Shown: positions 8,564 through 16,848 of the stretch, in pieces
Layout of the letters: every line of letters starts with the position of its first letter
Numbering within the stretch: the first letter of the stretch is position 1
NCBI RefSeq assembly: GCF_001561955.1
Contig: NZ_CP014223.1
Span: forward strand, 682,001 to 746,000
Reading direction: 5' to 3'
Source: Anaerotignum propionicum DSM 1682
GTDB lineage: Bacteria; Bacillota; Clostridia; Lachnospirales; Anaerotignaceae
Length of the DNA stretch: 64,000 nt
Notes under the pieces: model-generated
Databases searched by the model: none
The model's input: only the letters and a program-made list of their open reading frames with translations
What the model was told of the DNA's origin: nothing
Program-made: the position numbers and the translations under genes

Positions 8564-9862
8564 ATGGGCTTTTCACTGGATATGAGTGTACCGATTCTTA
8601 CGGTATTTTTTCAAGGGTTGGTTAGCTTTTTCTCCCCTTGTGTTTTGCCTTTGGTTCCTCTGTATGTCAGTTATTTATCCGGAGGAGCAAAGACGGTTTC
8701 TGCAGACGGAACCATTCAGTACCCCAGAAAGCAGGTGATGATAAATACAATTTTCTTTGTTTTGGGCATCAGCTTTGCATTTTTTGTACTGGGCCTTGGG
8801 GTTACTTCGCTGGGTAATTTTTTTAATGATAAACGATTAATGTTTGCAAAAATCAGCGGTGTCATCATGGTCTTTTTTGGACTGTATCAATTGGGACTTT
8901 TTGGTCGTTCCGGAACGATTGAAAAAGAGCATCGAATACCTTTACGCCTTGAGCGATGGACTATGGGGCCTTTGTCAGCTTTGCTTTTGGGCTTTACCTT
9001 TAGTTTTGCATGGACGCCTTGCGTAGGCCCTGTGTTAGGCAGCGTCTTGCTTATGGCGGCTTCGGGTTCCTCTGGGACAGGATTTGCTCTGATAGGGGTG
9101 TTTACCATTGGATTTATTTTGCCATTTCTGGCAGTGGGACTATTTACCCAAAAGGTTCTGGGCTTTTTCAAAGAGCATCAGTCTGTGGTTCGTTATACGG
9201 TGAAAATTGGCGCCGTGCTAATGCTTGTAATGGGCGTTATGACCTTTACGGGATTTATGAATGGATTTACAAGCTATCTATCAGGAAACGCCGCTACGAA
9301 TGAACAGAGCGCAACGCCGGATGGGTCTTCTCAGCCTGTGGAGCAGGGTGAAACCTCTGATAAGCCATCCCAACCTGCCGAACAGGAGCAGGAAATAATA
9401 ACTGCGCCTGATTTTACATTGAAAGATCAATTTGGGAATATCCATACACTTTCTGAATATAAAGGAAAAACAGTTTTTCTAAACTTTTGGGCAACTTGGT
9501 GCCCTCCATGTCGTGGAGAAATGCCCCATATTCAAGAACTGTATGAAGAGTATGGCCTGAATCAGGAGGATGTTATTATTCTTGGTGTGGCGGCGCCTAA
9601 TGTGGGAAGGGAAGGCAGTAAGGAGGATATTATTTCTTTCTTAGATAAAAACGGATATACTTTCCCTGTTGTAATGGATGAAAGCAGTGAGGTTTTTGAT
9701 CAATATGGAATCAGGGCATTTCCAACTACTTTTATGATTGATGAAAGTGGCGTAATTTATGGTTATGTGGAGAGTGCCATGGAAAAGGCGACTATGAAGC
9801 GTATTATAGTAGAAACGAAGGAGAATGGACAGAGCAGTACTGAATCCAGTCAGAAAGAATAG
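8564..9862 (+). CDS. CcdA-type membrane electron carrier fused to a TlpA/ResA-like thioredoxin domain
   Basis: Predicted to move reducing power across the membrane and use it on extracytoplasmic disulfides. Residues ~8-245 form a six-helix CcdA/DsbD-like unit with the two conserved cysteines in FFSPCVLP (C26) and TPCVGP (C153). A Gln/Glu/Ser/Pro-rich linker (~250-280) follows. Then comes a thioredoxin-fold domain with WCPPC (C313, C316) and a cis-Pro region in RAFPTTFMID. In many genomes these are two genes; here they are one 432-residue chain. AAAGGAG lies 7 bases before ATG. No cytochrome c maturation genes are near, so a general thiol-repair or peroxide-related role is as likely. Confidence 0.9.
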   Translation: MGFSLDMSVPILTVFFQGLVSFFSPCVLPLVPLYVSYLSGGAKTVSADGTIQYPRKQVMINTIFFVLGISFAFFVLGLGVTSLGNFFNDKRLMFAKISGVIMVFFGLYQLGLFGRSGTIEKEHRIPLRLERWTMGPLSALLLGFTFSFAWTPCVGPVLGSVLLMAASGSSGTGFALIGVFTIGFILPFLAVGLFTQKVLGFFKEHQSVVRYTVKIGAVLMLVMGVMTFTGFMNGFTSYLSGNAATNEQSATPDGSSQPVEQGETSDKPSQPAEQEQEIITAPDFTLKDQFGNIHTLSEYKGKTVFLNFWATWCPPCRGEMPHIQELYEEYGLNQEDVIILGVAAPNVGREGSKEDIISFLDKNGYTFPVVMDESSEVFDQYGIRAFPTTFMIDESGVIYGYVESAMEKATMKRIIVETKENGQSSTESSQKE

Positions 9863-9882
9863 AAAATGATATAAATTGATAG

Positions 9883-9927
9883 AAAAGGGTATTCCGTGTG
9901 TCTAGGACGATTGGAATATCCTTTTTT
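9883..9927 (+). terminator. Terminator after the CcdA-thioredoxin gene
   Basis: AAAAGGGTATTCC (9883-9895) pairs with GGAATATCCTTTT (9913-9925) around a 17-base loop; the arm runs into T6. Confidence 0.78.
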
Positions 9928-10207
9928 GATTTGAAGAAAGGAAAAAGCTAGCACAGTGTTAGATGGCAAATAAGTGTATGTAAGAAAGCATCATTCATAC
10001 GTGGGTTAAAAAGACCAGTAAAAGTCAGTGCATTTATATGGAGCTAGAGAAATAAAGTGAAATGCAGTTCAAATGATTCAAATCCAGAGGTGAAATTTTT
10101 ACATGAAAGCCCTTGGACTGAGGTACTATTGCTATGTAGTATCTTAACAGAGGCGTATTTTCCAGACCGTCCACATTCTACATCCAATTACAATTCCACA
10201 GTGTAAA
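9928..10207. other. Spacer without a convincing gene
   Basis: The frames are broken by stops. The longest piece on the plus strand (about 10050-10205, possible start GTG) encodes under 50 residues with no recognised motif and no ribosome site. It may be decayed coding sequence. Confidence 0.4.
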
Positions 10208-10237
10208 ATAAAAACGCCACCGGAAATCGGTGACGTC
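10208..10237 (-). terminator. Terminator after the APC permease
   Basis: On the minus strand GACGTCACCG pairs with CGGTGGCGT (one mismatch) and is followed by TTTTTATTTT. Confidence 0.8.
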
Positions 10238-10277
10238 TTTAGAGGGATTTTAAATTATAATTTGAGAAGGAGCTAGA

Positions 10278-11717
10278 CTACATCTTTCCATCTTCCTTCA
10301 TTTTTGTGTACAAAATTTGTTCTACGGAAATACCTTGCCACTGTCCATAAATATAGCGTTTTCTGATGGAGAGATAGAAAACGATTCCGATTGCAGCCCA
10401 AATTCCTAAGATGATAAAGGATGGAATGGATAAGAAACCAGGCATACCTGGAACGAAAGTAATGATTAAAAAGATGGAAGAAACAGCAACGCCTAATATG
10501 CTAATCCACATTTGTGCTTTATCACCATCTCTTTTTGCAACCTTAGCGGCAGAAGCGCAAGTATATGTAAAGCCCATTGCAGCGCCCACACAGGTCATAT
10601 CAACAATCCAAGCCAATACCTGACGGCCGAACCAAGGTGCAATCAGCGCCAGAAGCATCATGAAAAGAATACTGTTTTTCGGTGTGCCCTGAGGTGTCAG
10701 GTGGGCAAATCTCTTGGGAAGTGCATCTGCATAAGCCATGGAGTATAAAAGACGGCTGGAAGCAATATAAAATCCGTTCATACCAGATACTACAGCACAA
10801 AACATTGCAATACCGATGAAGAATACACCGATGTAGCCAATTGCCTTCATAACCATTTCACCGGTTGCCCAATCGGGATTGGATGCCAGCATGGGAGCCC
10901 AAGGATTTACAACTGAGGTAATGAAAACAACAGCTGAATAAATAATACCACCAACCAAAATTGCCCCAACCATTAAACCCAATGCAGCTTTATGAGAAAA
11001 GCTATATTCTTCGGCCGCCTGAGGGATACAGTCAAAGCCAACAAAACAATAGGGTGCGAAGGCTAAAACTGCCAGTACAGAAGAAAATTTCGATTGTCCT
11101 TCCAAAAAGAAAGGTTTCAGATTATTAAAATCGGGTTTTGTGAGCAATACGCCAATTAATGCAAACATTACAGATGCGAACAGGGCAACTGCCACTAGAG
11201 TCTGGAACCAGCCAGCACTTTTGACACCACGCATATTTACAATGCCTAACCCAATTATAAATGCATATGCCAAGGCGATTTCTCCAAGATACACGTCCCA
11301 GCCTGCAATGGTATAAAGATAGCCGATCTGCAAGGGGGAACCTGGTAAAATATAACGAGAAATCATTGCCAATGCAGTAGAGTTCAAAGGAATCAGTGAC
11401 CAGTAGGCCAGAACAATGAACCAGCCGCATATAAAAGCATGTTTTTTACCGAAAGCGGTATCGGCATACACGAATTCTCCTCCAGAGAGGGGGAATTTTC
11501 GAATCATATAACCATAACTGAAACAAATAATACACATGATAACTGCGCCTAGCATTAAACCTAAAATAGAGCCAATGGGTCCCGCCTTAGGTAGGAAGGA
11601 CGTTCCAGGCATTACGAAACATCCCCATCCGATAATTGCCCCCAAAGCCAATGACCAAATGTCAATTTTACGCAAATCTTTTTTAAATGCACCTTCTTGC
11701 TGTTGGTTTTTTGACAT
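10278..11717 (-). CDS. APC-superfamily amino acid permease
   Basis: A 479-residue polytopic inner-membrane protein with about 12 hydrophobic segments. The N-terminal helix carries GAIIGWGCFVMPG, the conserved substrate-binding break of APC transporters. FPLSGGEFVYADTAFGKKHAF follows in the position of the family's GG(E/L)xxY motif, and CFVGFDCIPQAAEE lies in the middle. It probably imports an amino acid by cation symport. Its position next to an acyl-CoA ammonia-lyase and CoA-transferase suggests beta-alanine or a similar beta-amino acid, but this is inference from context only. GGAGG precedes the ATG, it has its own terminator, and it is transcribed separately from the enzymes upstream. Confidence 0.88.
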   Translation of the reverse strand: MSKNQQQEGAFKKDLRKIDIWSLALGAIIGWGCFVMPGTSFLPKAGPIGSILGLMLGAVIMCIICFSYGYMIRKFPLSGGEFVYADTAFGKKHAFICGWFIVLAYWSLIPLNSTALAMISRYILPGSPLQIGYLYTIAGWDVYLGEIALAYAFIIGLGIVNMRGVKSAGWFQTLVAVALFASVMFALIGVLLTKPDFNNLKPFFLEGQSKFSSVLAVLAFAPYCFVGFDCIPQAAEEYSFSHKAALGLMVGAILVGGIIYSAVVFITSVVNPWAPMLASNPDWATGEMVMKAIGYIGVFFIGIAMFCAVVSGMNGFYIASSRLLYSMAYADALPKRFAHLTPQGTPKNSILFMMLLALIAPWFGRQVLAWIVDMTCVGAAMGFTYTCASAAKVAKRDGDKAQMWISILGVAVSSIFLIITFVPGMPGFLSIPSFIILGIWAAIGIVFYLSIRKRYIYGQWQGISVEQILYTKMKEDGKM

Positions 11718-11795
11718 ATACCTAACCTCCTTAAATGTAATAAATTGTACTACGCATAAATACTACAAATAATTGCTTTTACGGTGATTTTTAAA

Positions 11796-11871
11796 GTGAA
11801 ATGAAGCCGCATGCGAATTCGAGAATCAGGTTGCCAGACAACGGCTTTTTGAGAAAGAGGTTTCATTTTAC
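11796..11871 (+). other. Long imperfect inverted repeat with possible inner hairpin
   Basis: GTGAAATGAAGCC (11796-11808) and GGTTTCATTTTAC (11859-11871) pair over all 13 positions, with two G-U pairs, if read as plus-strand RNA. Read as minus-strand RNA there are two A-C mismatches. Inside is TTG-CCAGA-CAA next to GCCG and CGGC, and CTAGCTTTTTC follows. It could be a small RNA or terminator on the plus strand, or part of the permease leader. Confidence 0.35.
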
Positions 11872-11920
11872 CTAGCTTTTTCAAATCAGCCTTTATCAGG
11901 ACTTATTTATAGAATTTCAC

Positions 11921-11948
11921 TATAATGTATCCGCGAATATACATTATA
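11921..11948. promoter_or_regulatory. Perfect 10-bp dyad, candidate operator upstream of the permease
   Basis: TATAATGTAT (11921-11930) and ATACATTATA (11939-11948) flank the GC-rich centre CCGCGAAT. It lies about 200 bases before the permease start and carries -10-like TATAAT on both strands. Confidence 0.45.
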
Positions 11949-12603
11949 TTATCAAATATTAAAAATATTATATAAAAATTGCAATTTGACATTTGATTTT
12001 TTGGTGATATCCTATAATCTAATTATAATATAGTCTATTCAGTAAAGGTATAGTCAATCTTTTTTTTAGGAAAATATATGCTTCTTTCTCTTTTTTTTAG
12101 AAAAAAGTATCCACTAGGAAGAGTGTTTTTGAAACTGCAAAAAATAATATTATGGCAGTCATTTGGTGGTTTTTTGCAGAAATACATGCAAAATAATCTT
12201 TTTTATACACTTCAATATAGTTTTTTTGTGTTTTCGCATAAAAATGTTGTCCCTAAATTGGTAAATTTAATACTCCTAAATTTTTTTACTTAGATCGAAT
12301 TTTATTTTTTTTTAACAGAAAAACCATCTATTTCATAAGGAATTTGAAGCTTTTCGAGTAGAAAAATAAGGGATTAGTAAAAAATTTCCATTAAGTCTGT
12401 ATTAACGCTAAGATCTTTTTTAAGTAGAAATGTTTCTTTCAATGCCAAATTGAAAAGGGAAATGTACGAACTAATAAAGATAAGTGGATTTTGATTAACA
12501 ACGTTACAGCATGTTTTGGCGGACAACGTTGGTACTAAATTTAAAGATCACAAATAATATATCAACGATACCATGAAATTTATTATGATGTGGAAATGTG
12601 CAA

Positions 12604-12642
12604 CAAAAAAAGACCACTGCGAATTATTATTCCGCTTTGGCC
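12604..12642 (-). terminator. Terminator after merR
   Basis: On the minus strand GGCCA-AA-GCGGAA pairs with TTCGC-AG-TGGTC across a short AT loop, followed by seven T. Confidence 0.7.
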
Positions 12643-12663
12643 TTTTCTTTTATACTTGAAATA

Positions 12664-13521
12664 TCAGCTTATGGGTATCATTACCTTTGTAATATGGTTT
12701 TCCTCATTATTTATATCAACAGGAGAGATAATGTATTCTTCCGAAATAGGGCCGGCAACAGTATATCCTTGTTGGTTTAACCATTTTATTGCTTTGATGT
12801 GTGTCTGTATTATCTCATCATTACGCCCAATATGTAGCGCGGTAACGGCCTTGTAGCCGCCAAACTGCTTAAACTCTGGCAGGTCAGGACGGAATTCATT
12901 AATTGGAATACAGATTTCCAAGTCGCAGTCTGTTTTAAAAAATTGCTCCAAAGGATTGTTATGATAAGTTAGAATGACAGAGCCTACCATCCGCAGTTTC
13001 TGTTGGGAAACCATTTCAAATAATTCAAACCATCGATCCACAGAGACGTCACTATTTTTATAATTCTTTTTAATACGCCTTGTAAACAATACGTTGCCTG
13101 GGGGAATATCCTCAACTCGTATACCTTCCGTAGCCCAGTTGGATTGCTCGGTTTCGAGAATATTATGCCCTTTTTCAAGACGTTCAAGTAAAAGCTGCCC
13201 CTCCGCATACTGGTTGTTCAGAGAATCTATTGCATTGCTGATTTCATACAATCTCTCTCGGATGCAAGCACCCATGGCAGATGCGTTTTTTTTGCAAACA
13301 ATTTGACTGATATCTTTTAAAGGAATCCCCAAATGCTTTAACTTACGGATAATGAATAAAGTCAAAATTTGATCCTGGGTATAATAGCGATAGTTGCTGT
13401 CACATTTTCGATACTCCGGAACCAATAGACCGATTTTATCATAATACCGTAATGTTTTAATGGGAACATTACAGAGTGTTGAGACTTTGCCGATCGAATA
13501 GTAGTTTTTTCCATCGGACAT
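12664..13521 (-). CDS. MerR-family transcriptional regulator with GyrI-like effector domain
   Basis: The N-terminal ~70 residues form the MerR winged helix: YSIGKVSTLCNVPIKTLRYYDKIGLLVP, then YRYYTQDQILTLFIIRKLKHLGIPL. A coiled-coil dimer helix follows (residues ~75-120). The last ~150 residues match the BmrR/GyrI effector-binding fold (GGYKAVTALHIGRNDEI and WLNQQGYTVAGPISEEY). ATG 13521 is chosen because GGAGG lies 9 bases upstream; the same frame is open further upstream into the spacer. Lying directly after the CoA-transferase, it likely senses a pathway compound and controls this cluster. Its target site and ligand are unknown. Confidence 0.88.
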   Translation of the reverse strand: MSDGKNYYSIGKVSTLCNVPIKTLRYYDKIGLLVPEYRKCDSNYRYYTQDQILTLFIIRKLKHLGIPLKDISQIVCKKNASAMGACIRERLYEISNAIDSLNNQYAEGQLLLERLEKGHNILETEQSNWATEGIRVEDIPPGNVLFTRRIKKNYKNSDVSVDRWFELFEMVSQQKLRMVGSVILTYHNNPLEQFFKTDCDLEICIPINEFRPDLPEFKQFGGYKAVTALHIGRNDEIIQTHIKAIKWLNQQGYTVAGPISEEYIISPVDINNEENHITKVMIPIS

Positions 13522-13636
13522 ATGATCGCCCCTCCTTGCATCTGTGTCATGATATATACTGTCCCAATCAGTATACCACAACCCAAAAGAGGACTCAACC
13601 GAAAAAGAGGGTTCAGTATTTACTTTTTTTGCAGCC

Positions 13637-14830
13637 TTAGATGACATTTTTCTCTTCCAGTGATTTAATTTCTTCTACTGAGAGACCTAAAATTTCTGCG
13701 TAGACAGCAAAATTGTCTTCTCCCAGAATAGGGGCACCTTTCTGAGCCTTATCTTCTTCACCGTGGATTTTAATAGGGGAGCCGGGAATGCGAATTGTTC
13801 TATCCATGCCAGGCTGATAAACTTCCCAAAGCATATTTCTTTCTTTTGTTAAGGAATGCTCAGAAATCTCGGGAATCGTGAGGATTGGGCCGAAGGGAAT
13901 GGAAAGTCCGCAGATGATTTCCTCTAACTCTGCAACGGTCTTTGTTTGGGTCCATTCTTCGATGATTGGCTTTAAGTCATTTAAATAGTTATCACAACGA
14001 TTCAGGTTTGTATTGAAACGAGGATCATCAATCAAATCCTCTCTGCCCATTGCTTTACATAGTCCTGCAAACATTTTGTTTGTGCCACACCCCATTACAA
14101 AATCCGAATCTTTTGCCCTAAAGGAGTCAAAAGGGGCAATACTTGGATCTTGATTGCCTGCACGGTGGGGATGCTTACCAGCAATGGTGTATTCAACAAC
14201 AAAGTTTTCCATTGTAGAGAACAGGGTATCTACCATTCCCACATCGATACGGCGGCCAACGCCTGTTTTTTCTCTTTCGTATAATGCCATCAAAACACCC
14301 ATGCACAAATATGCACCAGTATAGCTATCTCCTACAGAAGGGCCGATTTTGCAGGGAGGACCGTCTGCAAAGCCGGTTACACTCATCATTCCGCTCATTG
14401 CTTGAGCGACGATATCATAGCAGGGGCGGGAGGACAATTCACCTGTTAATCCAAAACCGCTGATGGAGCCATAAATGATGCGGGGGTTGAGTTCTTTTAA
14501 GACCTCATAGGAAAAGCCTAATTTTTCTAAAACACCAACCTTATAGTTTTCGCAAATCACATCGGCAGATTTAACCAATTCGGCAAAAACTTTCTTTCCT
14601 TCTTCGGAAGCAAGATTTAAGGTGATTCCTTTTTTATTACGGTTAATGTAAGCATAGTAGCCACTGTAGTCATTTTCCATAGGCCCCCAACCTCTTGTTT
14701 GATCTCCACTGCCGGGGCGCTCAATTTTAATAACCTCAGCACCATGATCAGCAAGATTCATTGTACAAAAGGGGCCACTGTAAGCCTGTGTTAAATCAAG
14801 TACACGAATACCTTCCAAGGGTCTTTTCAT
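13637..14830 (-). CDS. Type III (CaiB/BaiF) CoA-transferase
   Basis: Transfers CoA between acyl groups through an aspartyl-CoA thioester intermediate. The 397-residue chain has the family's interlocked-dimer pattern: GIRVLDLTQAYSGPFCTMNLADHGAEVIKIE, RNKKGITLNL, NPRIIYGSISGFG, and VGDSYTGAY with D168 at the position of the catalytic Asp169 of formyl-CoA transferase. GAGGAT precedes the ATG. It follows the ammonia-lyase gene on the same strand, separated by an attenuator-like hairpin, so it probably activates the amino acid or its product. C. propionicum is known to use a type I propionate CoA-transferase for beta-alanine, so the exact partner here is unknown. Confidence 0.9.
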   Translation of the reverse strand: MKRPLEGIRVLDLTQAYSGPFCTMNLADHGAEVIKIERPGSGDQTRGWGPMENDYSGYYAYINRNKKGITLNLASEEGKKVFAELVKSADVICENYKVGVLEKLGFSYEVLKELNPRIIYGSISGFGLTGELSSRPCYDIVAQAMSGMMSVTGFADGPPCKIGPSVGDSYTGAYLCMGVLMALYEREKTGVGRRIDVGMVDTLFSTMENFVVEYTIAGKHPHRAGNQDPSIAPFDSFRAKDSDFVMGCGTNKMFAGLCKAMGREDLIDDPRFNTNLNRCDNYLNDLKPIIEEWTQTKTVAELEEIICGLSIPFGPILTIPEISEHSLTKERNMLWEVYQPGMDRTIRIPGSPIKIHGEEDKAQKGAPILGEDNFAVYAEILGLSVEEIKSLEEKNVI

Positions 14831-14890
14831 GATAATTCATCCTCTCTGTTTACAAGATTAACGTTTCTCTTACATAAATCGTCAATTTTG

Positions 14891-14924
14891 GTGAAAAAGA
14901 AAGAGCGGATTGATATATCCGCTC
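14891..14924 (-). terminator. Intercistronic terminator between ammonia-lyase and CoA-transferase
   Basis: On the minus strand GAGCGGAT pairs with ATCCGCTC around six bases and is followed by TTTCTTTTTC. Partial read-through would give more lyase than transferase. Confidence 0.75.
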
Positions 14925-14945
14925 CTTCGAAAATGTCACCAAAAA

Positions 14946-15380
14946 TTATTGAGGGTGCTTTGCATCCTTGAAGGAAGATTCCTGAGGACCTCTCTGATTA
15001 TCCTTTGCGATGAAAAGGCTGCCTGTTGCAGTACCACAAAGTACCGGAGGTTCACAAGCTGTTGCACGTGTATCCTGTGGATTTGTGATATCAACCATCT
15101 TTGCTACTTTCCATGCTTCAAATTTACATGTATAGGACTGGTTGCCAACTTTTTCAATCCAGCCGTGGTATTCCATAAAATCACCAACATATACAGGAGC
15201 TGTGAATTCGATATCTTTGTAGCCCAAGAATAAGCTGATGTCACCATCAACATAAACCATTAATTCTGTACCTACGTCGCCCCACTGATTCACGATTCTA
15301 GCGCCGTTTACTAAGTTACCAGTATAGTGAGCGTCTTTTGCGCTCATCATTAAATGATGTACAACCTTTTTACCTACCAT
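14946..15380 (-). CDS. acl: Beta-alanyl-CoA ammonia-lyase (3-aminoacyl-CoA lyase family)
   Basis: Removes ammonia from a 3-aminoacyl-CoA to give an enoyl-CoA; for beta-alanyl-CoA the product is acryloyl-CoA. The 144-residue hotdog-fold chain has the family signature SAKDAHYTGNLVNGARI, then GDVGTELMVYVDGD, YKDIEFTAPVYVGDFMEY and CEPPVLCGTATGSLFI. From memory it is nearly identical to the C. propionicum Acl proteins and more distant from lysine-pathway 3-aminobutyryl-CoA lyase (Kal), the main alternative. No kamA, kdd or kce genes are nearby, which favours Acl. AAAGGAGG precedes the ATG. A dyad (15427-15445) lies in its promoter region. Confidence 0.88.
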   Translation of the reverse strand: MVGKKVVHHLMMSAKDAHYTGNLVNGARIVNQWGDVGTELMVYVDGDISLFLGYKDIEFTAPVYVGDFMEYHGWIEKVGNQSYTCKFEAWKVAKMVDITNPQDTRATACEPPVLCGTATGSLFIAKDNQRGPQESSFKDAKHPQ

Positions 15381-15426
15381 TGAGAATTCCTCCTTTAATC
15401 TTTTATAATGATTTGATATTGAGTTC

Positions 15427-15445
15427 GTTAAGCGGTTTCCTTAAC
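15427..15445. promoter_or_regulatory. Dyad in the acl promoter region, candidate operator
   Basis: GTTAAG and CTTAAC flank seven bases. On the minus strand the dyad overlaps TTAACG, followed 17 bases later by TTATAA, a weak promoter about 30 bases before the acl ribosome site. The local MerR protein is the obvious candidate binder, by position only. Confidence 0.45.
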
Positions 15446-15954
15446 CTTGACTTAAGTTTAGCTGGTACAGCCAATGGAAAGTCAACAGGTTATCAAAAAA
15501 AAATTTGAAGAATAAAAAAGCAAATTATGAAAAGAGTCTACTTGGAGGATAGTTTTTAACAGATTTATCAATCCTCTGGAAATGGCTGTTTTTCAAGGGT
15601 TTTGAGACTTAAAAATGATGATTAAACTTTTTTCCTTGGGAAATAGATGAAAATGAGGTGGAGAGTTTTTTTGAAAAAAACTTGAAATTTCTCTTGAAGA
15701 AGAACAGTAATTCTTCGTGGATATAGTAGCTTTTTGGCTTTTCGCCATTGGCAATGAAAAAAGAAATCAATGGTGTTAGCAGTATAATGTTTTTTGTGTG
15801 AGAATGTTTCGCCTTTTTTCCTGAAATCATTGGAAAAGAAAAAAGAAAGGGAGAGTTTTTGTGAGAACGCTTATTTATGAAATGCGATATCCCCCATTTT
15901 CAGGTATTGAAATGAGGGATATTTTTAATAATGCATACATTCATAAAGCTTTTT
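15446..15954. other. Spacer with one hairpin
   Basis: No gene is seen; frames are short and Lys/Phe-rich. A stem-loop at 15887-15922 (ATATCCC-C-CATTT with AAATG-A-GGGATAT) is followed by TTTTTA on the plus strand. It lies just beyond the end of the minus-strand lipoprotein gene. Confidence 0.5.
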
Positions 15955-16800
15955 TTATTTTTTTGTTTCTAGGATTTCCTTAGGAATATCAAAATCTTTT
16001 ACGGAATTAAATTCGCTGCACGTCATGGTGATGGTTGCGTCTTCAACGGATAAACTGTTACCATTTTTTGTGCTATCTATACCCATTAATGCAAGGGTTT
16101 TTTCCATAATTACCTGCATCAGCTTAGAAATATCGGTTTTATATTGATAAACCAGACCATCTTCGCCAATCCATAGTGTAATGGGCAGGCCGCCTGTTTC
16201 ATCATAGATTTTTTGCAAATCCTCTTCGGAGATGCCCATGCTGGTGGCAGAGGATAGGATTCCAGATTCTTCTACGATTTTTTTCACAACTTCACCCTTG
16301 AGCGTGCCTTCTAACCGTTGGGTTGAAATGTTACCTATTTTCTCTGTCCCCTTGTTCACAGGATTTTCTATTGCAGAAAGATAGCTTAAGATATTATCGT
16401 AGACTTCAAATTGTCCAAGCTTCTCTTTATCACCTTGAGTGTGAAACCAACCGGTTCCTGCATTGGTATATAAATCAATGGTACTATTGTTTTCTTGAAG
16501 ATACATTTCCATGACAGTATCCTTTGCGGTACTGCTTTCCATGCGTGAAGCAATCTCTATCTTCATTTTCAAAGGCTTTATGAAAGCGGTGATATCCGCT
16601 GTTGTTGCAGTTGCTACTTTTTCAGTGCCCATGGTCATGTTTACGACCATATTCATTTTAGCCTGAAGGCTGGTGATTTGGGACATGTTCGTCTGTGCTG
16701 TTTCTATCAAGGTCCCTGTGTTTTGCTGTTTACTGCTGCAGCCCGTTATGGCAACTAATAGGGTGAGGGCAAATAGGAAATATTGCAGTCTATGTTTCAT
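15955..16800 (-). CDS. Lipoprotein of unknown function (DUF6612/LppX-like)
   Basis: The 281-residue chain starts MKHRLQYFLFALTLLVAITGCSS, a signal peptide with lipobox AITGC, so it should be lipid-anchored on the outer face of the membrane. The rest is rich in alternating beta-strand patterns: METSTAKDT-like repeats, a TNAGTGWFHTQGDKEK segment and ITLWIGEDGLVYQYKTD. Together these recall the LolA/LppX-type lipoproteins of Gram-positives that bind hydrophobic ligands. ATG 16800 is preferred because GGAGG lies 8 bases upstream; ATG 16830 has none. It lies just downstream of nth on the same strand. No ligand can be named. Confidence 0.75.
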   Translation of the reverse strand: MKHRLQYFLFALTLLVAITGCSSKQQNTGTLIETAQTNMSQITSLQAKMNMVVNMTMGTEKVATATTADITAFIKPLKMKIEIASRMESSTAKDTVMEMYLQENNSTIDLYTNAGTGWFHTQGDKEKLGQFEVYDNILSYLSAIENPVNKGTEKIGNISTQRLEGTLKGEVVKKIVEESGILSSATSMGISEEDLQKIYDETGGLPITLWIGEDGLVYQYKTDISKLMQVIMEKTLALMGIDSTKNGNSLSVEDATITMTCSEFNSVKDFDIPKEILETKK

Positions 16801-16848
16801 TCTAGAATCCTCCAATTCATTGTCTATCAATGTATTGTATCCAAAATT

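Larger units (their letters stand above)
11718..12603. other. AT-rich control region between permease and merR
   Basis: No credible gene is seen in nearly 900 bases; the frame at 12078-12293 is Phe/Leu/Lys-rich with no ribosome site. The region holds the palindrome at 11921-11948, a long imperfect inverted repeat at 11796-11871, a 10-base inverted repeat CTGCAAAAAA/TTTTTTGCAG at 12135-12179, and repeats of CTTTTTTTTAG near 12060 and 12090. The length and structure suggest control of the permease. Confidence 0.5.

Noticed and set aside
11986-12018. TTGACA and TATAAT on the plus strand
   Set aside because: The spacer is 21 bases, too long for a normal promoter, and no gene follows.
12078-12293. 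71-codon open frame in the permease/merR gap
   Set aside because: Mostly Phe, Leu and Lys from T/A runs, no ribosome site, no recognised motif.
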